A DNA stretch of 5,847 bases from Nitrososphaeraceae archaeon (GTDB lineage: Archaea; Thermoproteota; Nitrososphaeria; Nitrososphaerales; Nitrososphaeraceae). Below the pieces are notes generated by a model, which had not been told where the DNA came from, did not search any database, and worked only from the letters and a program-made list of their open reading frames with translations. The stretch is taken from the NCBI GenBank assembly GCA_021155845.1, contig JAJNBK010000179.1, positions 1 through 5,847 on the forward strand. Reading direction: 5' to 3'. The translations under genes and the position numbers were made by a program. Numbering within the stretch: position 1 is the first letter of the stretch; every line of letters starts with the position of its first letter. Below, piece by piece: positions 1 through 5,620 of this stretch.

Positions 1-65
1 GAGCGGCACAGCAGTATGTCGCTCAAATTAATATTGATAGAAAACGGGCCACATTTCCCTATTAG
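1..65 (+). CDS. Possible 3' end of an unidentified gene (partial)
   Basis: Reading from base 3, an open frame enters from the window edge and ends at a TAG at 63-65. It gives the 20-residue tail AAQQYVAQINIDRKRATFPY. The composition (mixed polar and charged residues, Arg/Lys cluster, aromatic end) looks like a genuine protein C-terminus and is more protein-like than the other frames here, but 20 codons is too short to prove coding. Another frame on this strand is also open for a similar length, so the call is tentative. I do not recognise the family. If real, it runs in the same direction as the genes at 334 and 830 but is separated from them by about 270 nt of AT-rich spacer containing its own TATA-like box, so it is probably a separate transcript. 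Confidence 0.3.
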   Translation, partial: AAQQYVAQINIDRKRATFPY

Positions 66-333
66 TGTTGCGTAACTAACAATCACCATGTTGAAATTAT
101 CTAAACGATAAAGTAGTTTCTTCTTATTGTATAGTATAAAGTATTTAATCTAATCCAGAAATCAACTATGATGATTATTATGAAATATGAATAAAACTTC
201 TTTAACCTTGAAATCATGTATTAAAAATGGTACCTCACTCTCTACATTAGATATAATTATTATGAAATAACATACATTCACCTTTTTTCAAATTCATATC
301 TATATACATGTCATAAACTTGATAAGTGGCTAA
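66..333. other. AT-rich intergenic spacer
   Basis: This stretch of about 270 nt holds no convincing coding frame, RNA gene or strong hairpin. It contains two loosely similar segments sharing 'attattatgaaata' (around 175 and 255), which in such AT-rich DNA may be chance. Its right end carries a T6 run followed by the TATA-like element listed separately. Confidence 0.5.
300..309 (+). promoter_or_regulatory. TATA-like promoter box for the 334-798 gene
   Basis: A 'ctatatacat' element is centred about 30 nt upstream of the ATG at 334. Archaeal TATA boxes sit about 25-27 nt before the transcription start, so this spacing predicts a start at or within a few bases of the ATG, i.e. a leaderless mRNA. 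An in-frame TAA lies immediately before the ATG (331-333), so the start cannot be further upstream. Inferred from spacing and sequence only. Confidence 0.45.
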
Positions 334-798
334 ATGGTTTTCATAGTCACATTGGTTCACATATTGGTTCACATAGAAACTACCTCATCGCTTGAGAGTT
401 TTAGAAAGTTTATCATTGTTAGTACATGCAGATCATTTATTCCTGAAAGTTATCTTCGAGATTTAGAAGTATTTCCAGAGCGAGAAGAAGGTCCTGGAGC
501 AATCTATATTGAAGCAGTCGATAAAGTGACATTGAAAAAGGTACGTGAAATGACCTTTGTAAATGCTAAAGAAATTCTTGGAATAATATATTCATCGAAA
601 AGTGGCAATACTCAACTTAAATGGAGACAGACCAGAAGAAAATCAGGTCTAGTAGAATCAGGAGTATTAACACAGGAATGGGTCGCTAATTATCTAAAAT
701 CGACTCAACCTAAAGAAGGAAGTAATACATCATCTACAACTTCAACTTCTTCCTCTTCTCATTCTTCTTCTTCTGTAACTAATGAAAAAACAGTGTAA
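334..798 (+). CDS. Hypothetical protein with Ser/Thr-rich C-terminal tail
   Basis: I do not recognise this 154-residue protein. The start at 334 is fixed by an in-frame TAA directly before it and by a TATA-like box about 30 nt upstream. The first 14 residues are hydrophobic and contain a tetrapeptide repeat, LVHI-LVHI, created by an exact 12-bp tandem duplication (351-374). Residues 20-120 look like a compact soluble domain: a predicted strand FIIVST, an acidic/basic stretch around residues 38-52, then alternating strand and helix, with a basic patch KWRQTRRK at 96-103. Residues 130-148 are almost entirely Ser and Thr, probably a disordered tail. One Cys (32) is present; I see no metal site or catalytic motif. 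Pelota begins 31 nt downstream on the same strand, so the two could be co-transcribed, although I cannot tie this protein to translation. The hydrophobic N-terminus is too short for a clear membrane helix. Confidence 0.65.
   Translation: MVFIVTLVHILVHIETTSSLESFRKFIIVSTCRSFIPESYLRDLEVFPEREEGPGAIYIEAVDKVTLKKVREMTFVNAKEILGIIYSSKSGNTQLKWRQTRRKSGLVESGVLTQEWVANYLKSTQPKEGSNTSSTTSTSSSSHSSSSVTNEKTV
351..374 (+). repeat. Exact 12-bp tandem duplication
   Basis: The unit attggttcacat occurs twice with no gap (351-362 and 363-374). It lies in the first codons of the 334-798 gene and, being a multiple of three, only adds four residues (LVHI). It resembles the 20-bp duplication in pelota, pointing to slippage or local duplication in this region. 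Confidence 0.9.
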
Positions 799-829
799 AA
801 TATGACGAGAAAGAGCAAAGTATGATCTA

Positions 830-990
830 ATGATTATTAAAGAAGCAAAAGAATCTTCTGAGAAGCAAAAGAATCTTCTGGCAAAGCTTATTTTGTTATT
901 CCAGAAGATGCAGATGACCTTCTTACTTTAAGAAGGATAATAGAAAATGGAGATTACGTCTTTGCCGACACTACAAGAGTCATCAAAAAA
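830..990 (+). pseudogene. pelA: Displaced 5' portion of pelota, frameshifted by a 20-bp duplication
   Basis: An ATG at 830 opens MIIKEAKESS, then leaves the pelota frame because a 20-bp unit is repeated (841-860 and 861-880). The shifted frame ends at TAA 929-931 after 33 codons. With one unit removed, the reading continues as GKAYFVIPEDADDLLTLRRIIENGDYVFADTTRVIKK and runs without interruption into the frame that is open from 991. The whole gene is then 361 codons, normal for archaeal pelota (about 350). The restored N-terminus has the family pattern: short first strand, 'P-D-D-L-L' helix, 'I-I-x-x-G-D-x-V' and 'T-T-R-V-I-K'. The present frame has a TGA at 859-861, and no ATG, GTG or TTG follows it before 991. 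These residues form the first strands of the Sm-like decoding-site domain. Either the gene is truly broken, the repeat is an assembly error, or it is rescued by recoding. Confidence 0.85.
841..880 (+). repeat. Exact 20-bp tandem duplication inside pelota
   Basis: The unit agaagcaaaagaatcttctg occupies 841-860 and again 861-880 with no mismatch. Twenty is not a multiple of three, so it shifts the pelota frame. The perfect identity of the copies suggests a recent event or an assembly artefact. There are no spacers, so this is not a CRISPR array. Confidence 0.95.
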
Positions 991-1935
991 GTGAAAGAAT
1001 TTGCTAGACCTGATAAAGGAGAGAGAATTAAAGTGCGAGTTTCAGTTAGAGTTGAGAGCATTAGCCTTGATGACATTGTAGATAGACTGAGGATAACAGG
1101 CATAATAACAAACACTGATAATGAGCTTGTACCTAGAGGAATACATCATTCTCTGACAGTACAAGTTGGTGACACAATCACAATTGACAAGAATAGAAAA
1201 TGGAATGACGTTGAGACAAACATTTTGAAGAGATCAGGCAATAGCACAAATTTCATCTTAGTTGCAATCGATGCACAGGAAGCGGCTGTAGCGAAGATCT
1301 CCGGTACCCATTTAAAGATAATTCCAAATATCTATTCAGGACAGAGTGGTAAGCGCTATCAACATGCTGCAAAAAACAATCCTAACATAGAAATTTTCTT
1401 CGATGATATTGCCAAAACAATTCAAAGTATGTTTTCAGCAGCAGAAGAGAATAACAGTACAATAATAATATTTGGTCCTGGTGAAACCAAACGTAGGTTT
1501 TACAATTTACTTGTCGAGAAGCATAAATTAGAAAAAGGCAAAGTGTCATTAATAGATGGTGTAGATGTCGCCGGAGAAGATGGGATTTTTGTTTTTCTAC
1601 GTTCTCCTGCCATCAAGGAGGCAATGAGCTCAAGCAAATTAGCAACCGTCTCATCTATATTAGATGATATAATGCGTCTTGTACATAAGGGTGAAGCAAA
1701 GTATGCTATGGGAATGCAAGAAGTATCCAATGCTGCATCAATTAAAGCTATAGAATACCTTGTATTCTCTGATTCTATTTTTAAAACTACAGATGAAAAT
1801 GATGTAGTAAAACTTTTAAATTTACTTGAAAGTCAAGGAGCAAAAAGTTTTGCAGTGGATTCATCTACGGATATAGGATGGCGAGTTTCATCGCTGGGTG
1901 GCATAGTGGCTTTACTTCGCTATTCAATTCGATGA
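991..1935 (+). CDS. pelA: mRNA surveillance protein pelota (aDom34), N-terminally disrupted
   Basis: Pelota/Dom34 is the eRF1-like factor that enters the A site of stalled ribosomes with an EF1A-type GTPase and starts ribosome rescue. The 314 codons from GTG 991 cover most of the protein. The remainder of the Sm-like N-domain ends around residue 85 and includes LRITGIIT (33-40), PRGIHHSLTV (48-57) and GDTITI (60-65). The central eRF1-like domain spans about 86-220, with FILVAIDAQEAAVAKISG (88-105) and FGPGETKRRF (161-170). The C-terminal domain follows, with YAMGMQEVSNAAS (238-250) and the family ending GWRVSSLGGIVALLRYSI (296-313). The eRF1 GGQ is absent, as expected for pelota. GTG 991 corresponds to codon 48 of the ancestral gene and has no evident Shine-Dalgarno or promoter, so I regard it as merely the first available start and not a natural one. 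The family call is near certain; whether functional protein is made is not. Confidence 0.9.
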   Translation: MKEFARPDKGERIKVRVSVRVESISLDDIVDRLRITGIITNTDNELVPRGIHHSLTVQVGDTITIDKNRKWNDVETNILKRSGNSTNFILVAIDAQEAAVAKISGTHLKIIPNIYSGQSGKRYQHAAKNNPNIEIFFDDIAKTIQSMFSAAEENNSTIIIFGPGETKRRFYNLLVEKHKLEKGKVSLIDGVDVAGEDGIFVFLRSPAIKEAMSSSKLATVSSILDDIMRLVHKGEAKYAMGMQEVSNAASIKAIEYLVFSDSIFKTTDENDVVKLLNLLESQGAKSFAVDSSTDIGWRVSSLGGIVALLRYSIR

Positions 1936-1947
1936 GATGAGCCATTG

Positions 1948-1954
1948 TTTTTTT
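1948..1954 (+). terminator. T7 run after pelota, possible archaeal terminator
   Basis: Seven T residues lie 12 nt after the pelota stop, without a strong stem before them. Archaeal RNA polymerase terminates at T-runs, and pelota and cutA converge here with only 53 nt between their stops. Position and composition fit; nothing more supports it. Confidence 0.4.
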
Positions 1955-1988
1955 ATTGATTAATACAATTCTAACAATTCTATTATAT

Positions 1989-2362
1989 TTAATTTTTAAT
2001 TTTGCTTTTTGTTGTTGTTGTTGTTGTTGGTTTTGTTATTGTTGATCCTATCATCCATGATAGATATGCCTTTGACACATCGCTCATTTTTAATTCCACT
2101 ATTTCTGGTACTTCATACGGATGGGTATTATTAATTTCGAACTTTAACTTATTTGCAGTTAAATTTGTTGTTTTGAATAAGGCAATAAATTCCTCTTGAT
2201 CTTCAAGTTTATTTTTCCACGAGTACAAAGATCTTACCTTTGCAAAATTTACGCATGCACAAAGTTTTTTGCTAGCAATCATCATTTTAGCCACTTTGAC
2301 AACAGATTCTTCATCTGGATAATAATTAACACACCATATTGTCTCTTTTTTTGTCTATTCAT
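1989..2362 (-). pseudogene. cutA: CutA-type divalent-ion tolerance protein, frameshifted near its N-terminus
   Basis: CutA proteins are roughly 100-115-residue trimers with a ferredoxin-like fold, implicated in divalent-metal (copper) tolerance. The frame open from GTG 2294 to TAA 1989 (101 codons) carries the family signatures: KKLCACVNFAKVRSLYSWKNKLEDQEEF (residues 9-36, with the ACVN and W-x-x-K-(L/I)-E motifs) and HPYEVPEI (58-65). It lacks the first beta-strand. That strand is encoded upstream in another frame: ATG 2362 starts MNRQKKRQYGVLII and then runs to a stop. The partial second copy at 5531-5620 reads GVLIISTYPDEESVVKVAKMM continuously and contains seven bases ('agttgat' on the plus strand) missing here between 2321 and 2322. 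Restoring them gives a 126-codon gene, including a Thr-rich tail (PTTTTTTKSK) beyond the usual CutA end. Translation from GTG 2294 is conceivable but would lack a core strand. Confidence 0.8.
2011..2028 (+). repeat. (GTT)6 trinucleotide microsatellite
   Basis: Six perfect GTT units (AAC on the minus strand) encode the poly-Thr run in the C-terminal tail of the cutA frame. The tail lies beyond the normal CutA fold, so changes in repeat number would be in-frame and probably tolerated. Confidence 0.9.
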
Positions 2363-2506
2363 TGTTTGAATAAGTTCAATTTGATCTAATAATATATAGG
2401 CTATTAGATAAGGGTAGTAGAGTATAGAGTATTATTAAGTTATTGAATTTTTATCTCTCTTATAGATAATATTTTATGTATTAAATTCTTGATTATATTC
2501 TAGATA
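2280..2506 (-). repeat. Direct repeat copy A: cutA 5' end plus upstream region
   Basis: This segment matches 5531-5757 in the same orientation. The first 42 bases (2280-2321) differ at one position from 5531-5572; after the 7-bp gap, the next 14 match perfectly. Similarity then continues with scattered mismatches and small indels through the TATA-like region to about 2506, where both contain 'tatgtatta-attcttga' type sequence. The right limit is approximate, by eye. Confidence 0.8.
2390..2399 (-). promoter_or_regulatory. TATA-like box upstream of cutA
   Basis: On the minus strand 'ctatatatta' is centred about 33 nt before the ATG at 2362, predicting a very short leader. The same box is kept in the second copy (around 5648-5657) at similar spacing from its ATG at 5620, although surrounding spacer bases differ. 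This conservation supports both the box and the choice of ATG 2362 as the ancestral start. Confidence 0.5.
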
Positions 2507-2835
2507 TCAAAAACAATCTGTGGTCAATATTTACTTGGATGGATTTCATATTTATCTTTCTAATTACTAAGACGTTCGGTCGATTTATCTTGTCGATTTC
2601 TATCCCATAAAAGCGTGAAAAATGGCAGCTACAGATTATTCGTTCTAGTTAGACACATCAGCTATCTCCTATTATTCCTATTCGAATTTAGAGGCTCCTG
2701 TGCAGAAGATATAGTTGCCTTAATTGTAACACTTTCTTAAATATAACAAGTTTCTCTACCATTCAAAATTATGTTAACTATCAGAGAGAGCCAGAACTGA
2801 AAAGATCCAATGTCTTATAGTTAAGAGTGATTCAC
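2507..2835. other. Intergenic spacer with no recognised feature
   Basis: About 330 nt between the cutA upstream region and the end of the secreted-protein gene. I see no plausible gene, RNA or array. It is AT-rich with a few slightly GC-richer patches (around 2570-2640 and 2690-2710) whose frames are broken by stops. Confidence 0.5.
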
Positions 2836-2839
2836 TTAA
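2820..2839 (-). terminator. Imperfect hairpin at the stop of the secreted-protein gene
   Basis: The arms gttaag..tga and tcacttaac can pair over about nine base pairs, with a two-base bulge and a very small loop. The structure overlaps the TAA at 2836-2838. No strong T-run follows on the minus strand, so a terminator or 3'-end role is only suggested. Confidence 0.25.
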
Positions 2840-3582
2840 CGGACTACCTTAATATTCCACTTAGCAACGTCATTTTCGACAGGTTGGTTAGCTTGAAGGG
2901 GTTGTCGTATTACATGCAATTCTATTGTATGATCTCCAACTGGTAATGGTTTGAAGAACAGATAATAATGTTCAGCCATTGATGTATTGTTTCCACCAAC
3001 AATAGGTGCTTTCCACTCGAAAGCATTATCTGGAGGTACAATAAAATTGAATGGTTGAGAAGTAGTCTGACGGACAATATTAGATGAAACATCCTGGCCG
3101 TCAACCTTGACTTGCATCAATTTAATTTCTCTGTTTGCATCTTGTGCGCAATTTAAAAGATCAGCAGGGGACTTTGTATCCGGATACTCACCTTCATTGG
3201 GTTTTGATCCTGTAGAACATTCACCGGAATATACAGTCAAGTAGAGTAGTTGACTAGATGATATTTCACATTTTTGGTTTCTTGCATTCACGTTTTTTTC
3301 TACCGCACTGGCTGGGTCTCCAAGAAAGACTACCGATTGATTATTACCTATGATTCCACCATCTCCCTTAAGACATTCAGGCCAATTTGTAGCAGTAGTA
3401 CTAGGGAGAGCAATCCGCCAATTCCACCACTTTGCTATTAGAGGTTCAAGCGATTTAACTCCAGCTGGCGGAGAATTAGGAGAATATAAATCAATACCAG
3501 ATGGACTAGCATACAAGTTCTTTGAAGGACTACTACTAGTAATAATAAGGATGGTTGTCATTAATAGAGTTAAGAATATCAT
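2836..3582 (-). CDS. Secreted protein of unknown function with AKWWNW motif
   Basis: This 248-residue protein begins with a signal-peptide-like segment, MIFLTLLMTTILIITSSSPS, followed by a plausible cleavage region near residues 20-26 (KNLYASP). The mature part carries IAKWWNWRIALP (49-60), then WPEC, a strand-rich middle with VVFLGDP and LLYLTVYSGEC, DLLNCAQDAN, VDGQDV and, near the end, EHYYLFFKPLPVGDHTIELHV. Four cysteines (70, 105, 122, 145) could form two disulphides outside the cell. I recall the AKWWxW / water-strand / 'F-x-PLP-GxHxI' layout from secreted proteins of soil ammonia-oxidising archaea with no known function; the beta-sandwich impression is inference. A start 16 codons further up (3630) is in frame, but the TATA-like box at 3606-3615 would then lie inside the gene. 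Starting at 3582 places that box about 29 nt upstream and puts the hydrophobic segment at the true N-terminus. Confidence 0.75.
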   Translation of the reverse strand: MIFLTLLMTTILIITSSSPSKNLYASPSGIDLYSPNSPPAGVKSLEPLIAKWWNWRIALPSTTATNWPECLKGDGGIIGNNQSVVFLGDPASAVEKNVNARNQKCEISSSQLLYLTVYSGECSTGSKPNEGEYPDTKSPADLLNCAQDANREIKLMQVKVDGQDVSSNIVRQTTSQPFNFIVPPDNAFEWKAPIVGGNNTSMAEHYYLFFKPLPVGDHTIELHVIRQPLQANQPVENDVAKWNIKVVR

Positions 3583-3605
3583 CTTTCGAATGTCTAATCT
3601 TATGC

Positions 3606-3615
3606 TATTATAAAG
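3606..3615 (-). promoter_or_regulatory. TATA box for the secreted-protein gene
   Basis: On the minus strand 'ctttataata' is centred about 29 nt upstream of the ATG at 3582, the spacing expected for a leaderless archaeal transcript. It lies between that ATG and the alternative upstream ATG at 3630, and is the main reason to prefer 3582. Confidence 0.55.
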
Positions 3616-3774
3616 AGATGATGGATGCATCAGTTTAACACTATTGATGTTTGGAAACTAATTGATATAACCTTTTGTAACTCTAGGACGAAAGCATATG
3701 ACATAATTGTTTGTTAATTTATTGCGACAATTTGCCAGCGTTGAAGGTAGGAGATAATTTCGTTCTTAGTAGAT

Positions 3775-3792
3775 TGATTGTAGCTACAATCA
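3775..3792. promoter_or_regulatory. 18-bp perfect palindrome in the intergenic region
   Basis: The sequence tgattgtagctacaatca is identical to its reverse complement. It lies in the 314-nt spacer between the two minus-strand genes, about 105 nt past the end of the membrane-protein gene and about 190 nt upstream of the secreted-protein start. With no loop it is better suited to a dimeric DNA-binding protein site than to an RNA hairpin. The rest of this spacer (3583-3896) shows only the TATA box listed separately. Function is inferred from symmetry alone. Confidence 0.4.
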
Positions 3793-3896
3793 TATAAGAA
3801 CTGATTGAACAGAATTTTCATGTGTTAAAGCTATTGAAAATATTAACTCATAGGTTGGAGTTTTATCCGTAAAGTTAGTTAGAATATTTACCAAGT

Positions 3897-5264
3897 TCAG
3901 CGTTGTTGCTCGCCTGGTTTAATGTGTGATCCCTTATGTATCTCATTCAACACATCCTCTATCATCGTTTTTACTTCTTCTTCGTCAGGATCTGTATCCA
4001 TATGCCTTCTCATCTCATCCGACAGTTTGATTTTGTTGGCAAGTGGTAGAACCCTCTTTTCTATTTCTCGTTGCATTTCTGCCATTCCTATCTTATTCAA
4101 GACATCAGAATCAACTTCTAAGCCTTTATAGATCTCTCGTCGTAATTCACTATCTCTAGAAACATATGCTGCACATCCGAGCATTCCAACAAGAAGCAGA
4201 TATGATGATAGTCCTAAGAACAAAAGCGTGACAAGTCCAAATGGGGGATAAGCCGCATAGAATGGCATTCCTGGTTGCATTGAACAAAATAATAAGATGA
4301 TACCTATGGAAGAAATTATCAAATAGTTTTTCATGCCTTTTCGTTTTATTTTTCTTCCAATAATCAAGAAGGAAATAGCGAAAAATAATCCAGATACTTG
4401 ATAGCTAATTCCGAAGATAAGCTGGAATTGCTGCGAGTATATAATTTGAACTAAGGTAGGATCAGTTACTAAATTTGAATCTCTTGCGATAAACGAGAAA
4501 AGTTGGTAGAGTAATGGAATGCCAACTATTAGCCAGAATCTCTTCTTCCCAATTCTGTTTGCATAGGGTTTAAGTAATAAAACCGTGAGGATCCATGAAG
4601 ATATTATCATCAGAGGCAAAACATAGCCTCCTAGTCCATAGATGAATGCAATATCACGAGACGGAACAATTACGCCCATAATTAGAGATGTATAATCTCT
4701 GGGGTATATCAACTGGGACTGATTCGTAAACTGTTGTGTAAGCAATGGAACCGTGATTAAAATTAGGAATAGAATCACACTGAAAACAACTCCATAAATT
4801 AGGATTGAAAATGATGTAGAAAATCTAAACCATTGTATGAATGTTAAAGATAGGATTCCAAGTAAAATAGCTGACCAAAAATGACTGAGATACACTACTA
4901 ATAATGAGAATATCTTATTATATTCATGAAAAATAAGCATTTCTGAGATCATGATAAACAATATGAGCGATATAGTGTATTGAACTATGGATGTACCAAT
5001 ATAAGTAACCCTAAACAATAATGGTCGAATAGTTGTCGAATGGATATCATTTCTTTTGGCGAATAGCAGCAATATGGTATTAATTATTGAAGCAACAATA
5101 ACAAATGATACAAACAATAACAAATGCAAATTGCCAGGAGTTCCTAAATCAGTTCCATAGAAAATGTTAATGAACTGGGTGTCCACTATGGTAACAACAA
5201 CCATAAGTGAAATCAGTATAAGTGCCTGCTTGCTACCACTTAATGCACTAACGATAGAGAGCAT
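3897..5264 (-). CDS. Polytopic membrane protein with charged C-terminal tail, unknown function
   Basis: This 455-residue protein has about ten hydrophobic helices by eye (near 13-33, 47-68, 89-112, 120-142, 151-175, 209-232, 243-260, 278-302, 313-330 and 341-366). A charged, mostly helical tail of about 90 residues follows (367-455: RDSELRREIYKGL, GMAEMQREIEKRVLPLANKIK, an acidic DTDPDEEE patch, basic end). The basic loops RNDIHSTTIR (71-80), KPYANRIGKKR (232-242) and GRKIKRKG (303-310) suggest which faces are cytoplasmic. I recall similar proteins with a 'SRDSELRREI' tail in Nitrososphaerota genomes, without known function, but cannot name a family. I see no transporter signature, kinase or nucleotide-binding motif. 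The ATG at 5264 directly precedes the first hydrophobic stretch. A TATA-like box lies about 40 nt upstream and a weak GTGA Shine-Dalgarno-like element about 9 nt before the start. Confidence 0.75.
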   Translation of the reverse strand: MLSIVSALSGSKQALILISLMVVVTIVDTQFINIFYGTDLGTPGNLHLLLFVSFVIVASIINTILLLFAKRNDIHSTTIRPLLFRVTYIGTSIVQYTISLILFIMISEMLIFHEYNKIFSLLVVYLSHFWSAILLGILSLTFIQWFRFSTSFSILIYGVVFSVILFLILITVPLLTQQFTNQSQLIYPRDYTSLIMGVIVPSRDIAFIYGLGGYVLPLMIISSWILTVLLLKPYANRIGKKRFWLIVGIPLLYQLFSFIARDSNLVTDPTLVQIIYSQQFQLIFGISYQVSGLFFAISFLIIGRKIKRKGMKNYLIISSIGIILLFCSMQPGMPFYAAYPPFGLVTLLFLGLSSYLLLVGMLGCAAYVSRDSELRREIYKGLEVDSDVLNKIGMAEMQREIEKRVLPLANKIKLSDEMRRHMDTDPDEEEVKTMIEDVLNEIHKGSHIKPGEQQR

Positions 5265-5530
5265 AATCTTGGGTCACACTCCATATGTCAGTCATTAAGC
5301 AATATAATAATAATTGACCTCTTCATATTAAAGATCTCTGCTAATGCCAGGATCGCTCTTATTGACTAAATGTTTTAGCCGAGATTATTGCTAACTAGCA
5401 TTTATAAAACATGTATTCACACTCCCAATTCTCTCCCCAATGATGCATGGTGTGCTAAAGTACTTTACCAGATACAATAATAGGTTCTTAGTTTGCCATA
5501 TTGTAATTTCCAACAAGTGAAGAAAGATGG
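5265..5530. other. Upstream region of the membrane-protein gene
   Basis: About 270 nt without a convincing gene. On the minus strand 'ttattattatatt' at about 5301-5313 is a plausible TATA box for the gene starting at 5264, giving a leader of roughly 15 nt. A small hairpin (TGCTA-ac-TAGCA, about 5390-5401) is present. The right edge, 5531, is a sharp junction with the cutA repeat. Confidence 0.4.
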
Positions 5531-5620
5531 CATCATTTTAGCCACTTTTACAACAGATTCTTCATCTGGATAAGTTGATATAATTAACACACCCTAGTGT
5601 CTCTTTTTTTGTCTAATCAT
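5531..5620 (-). pseudogene. Truncated second copy of the cutA 5' end
   Basis: On the minus strand, ATG 5620 starts MIRQKKRH and then hits TAG at codon 9. Just after it the same frame reads GVLIISTYPDEESVVKVAKMM, the N-terminal strand and first helix of CutA including the Y-P-D-E-E-S motif. Homology stops exactly at 5531; beyond that the frame continues with unrelated residues (PSFFTCWKLQ and on) to TAA at 5465-5467. The remaining CutA core, including HPYEVPEI, is absent here. A GTG at 5590 could in principle start a 41-residue peptide, but that is probably meaningless. The fragment retains the seven bases lost from the larger copy at 1989-2362, so it preserves the ancestral reading at that point. 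Confidence 0.8.

Noticed and set aside
841..880. CRISPR-like repeat pair
   Set aside because: The two 20-base units are directly adjacent with no spacer and lie in coding sequence; this is a tandem duplication.
1500..1730. Minus-strand open frame of 76 codons
   Set aside because: It is fully antisense to well-conserved pelota sequence and has no recognisable features of its own.
2043..2065. Inverted repeat ctatcat-cc-atgatag
   Set aside because: It lies within conserved cutA coding sequence, has 7-bp AT-rich arms and is not near a gene end, so it is probably incidental.
2002..2199. Plus-strand open frame of 65 codons
   Set aside because: It is antisense to the cutA coding region; its Val-rich start is only the (GTT)n microsatellite read on the other strand.
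2922..3104. Second minus-strand frame inside the secreted-protein gene
   Set aside because: It is an out-of-frame overlap with no independent start signal; the main frame explains the region.
3350..3613. Plus-strand open frame of 87 codons
   Set aside because: It is antisense to the secreted-protein gene, which has a signal peptide, promoter and family motifs.
3922..4131. Plus-strand open frame of 69 codons, Ser/Ile-rich
   Set aside because: Its composition is what results from reading the charged tail of the membrane protein on the opposite strand.
5465..5590. Possible 41-codon minus-strand peptide from GTG 5590
   Set aside because: Its first half is the cutA remnant and its second half unrelated read-through; there is no sign of selection as a unit.
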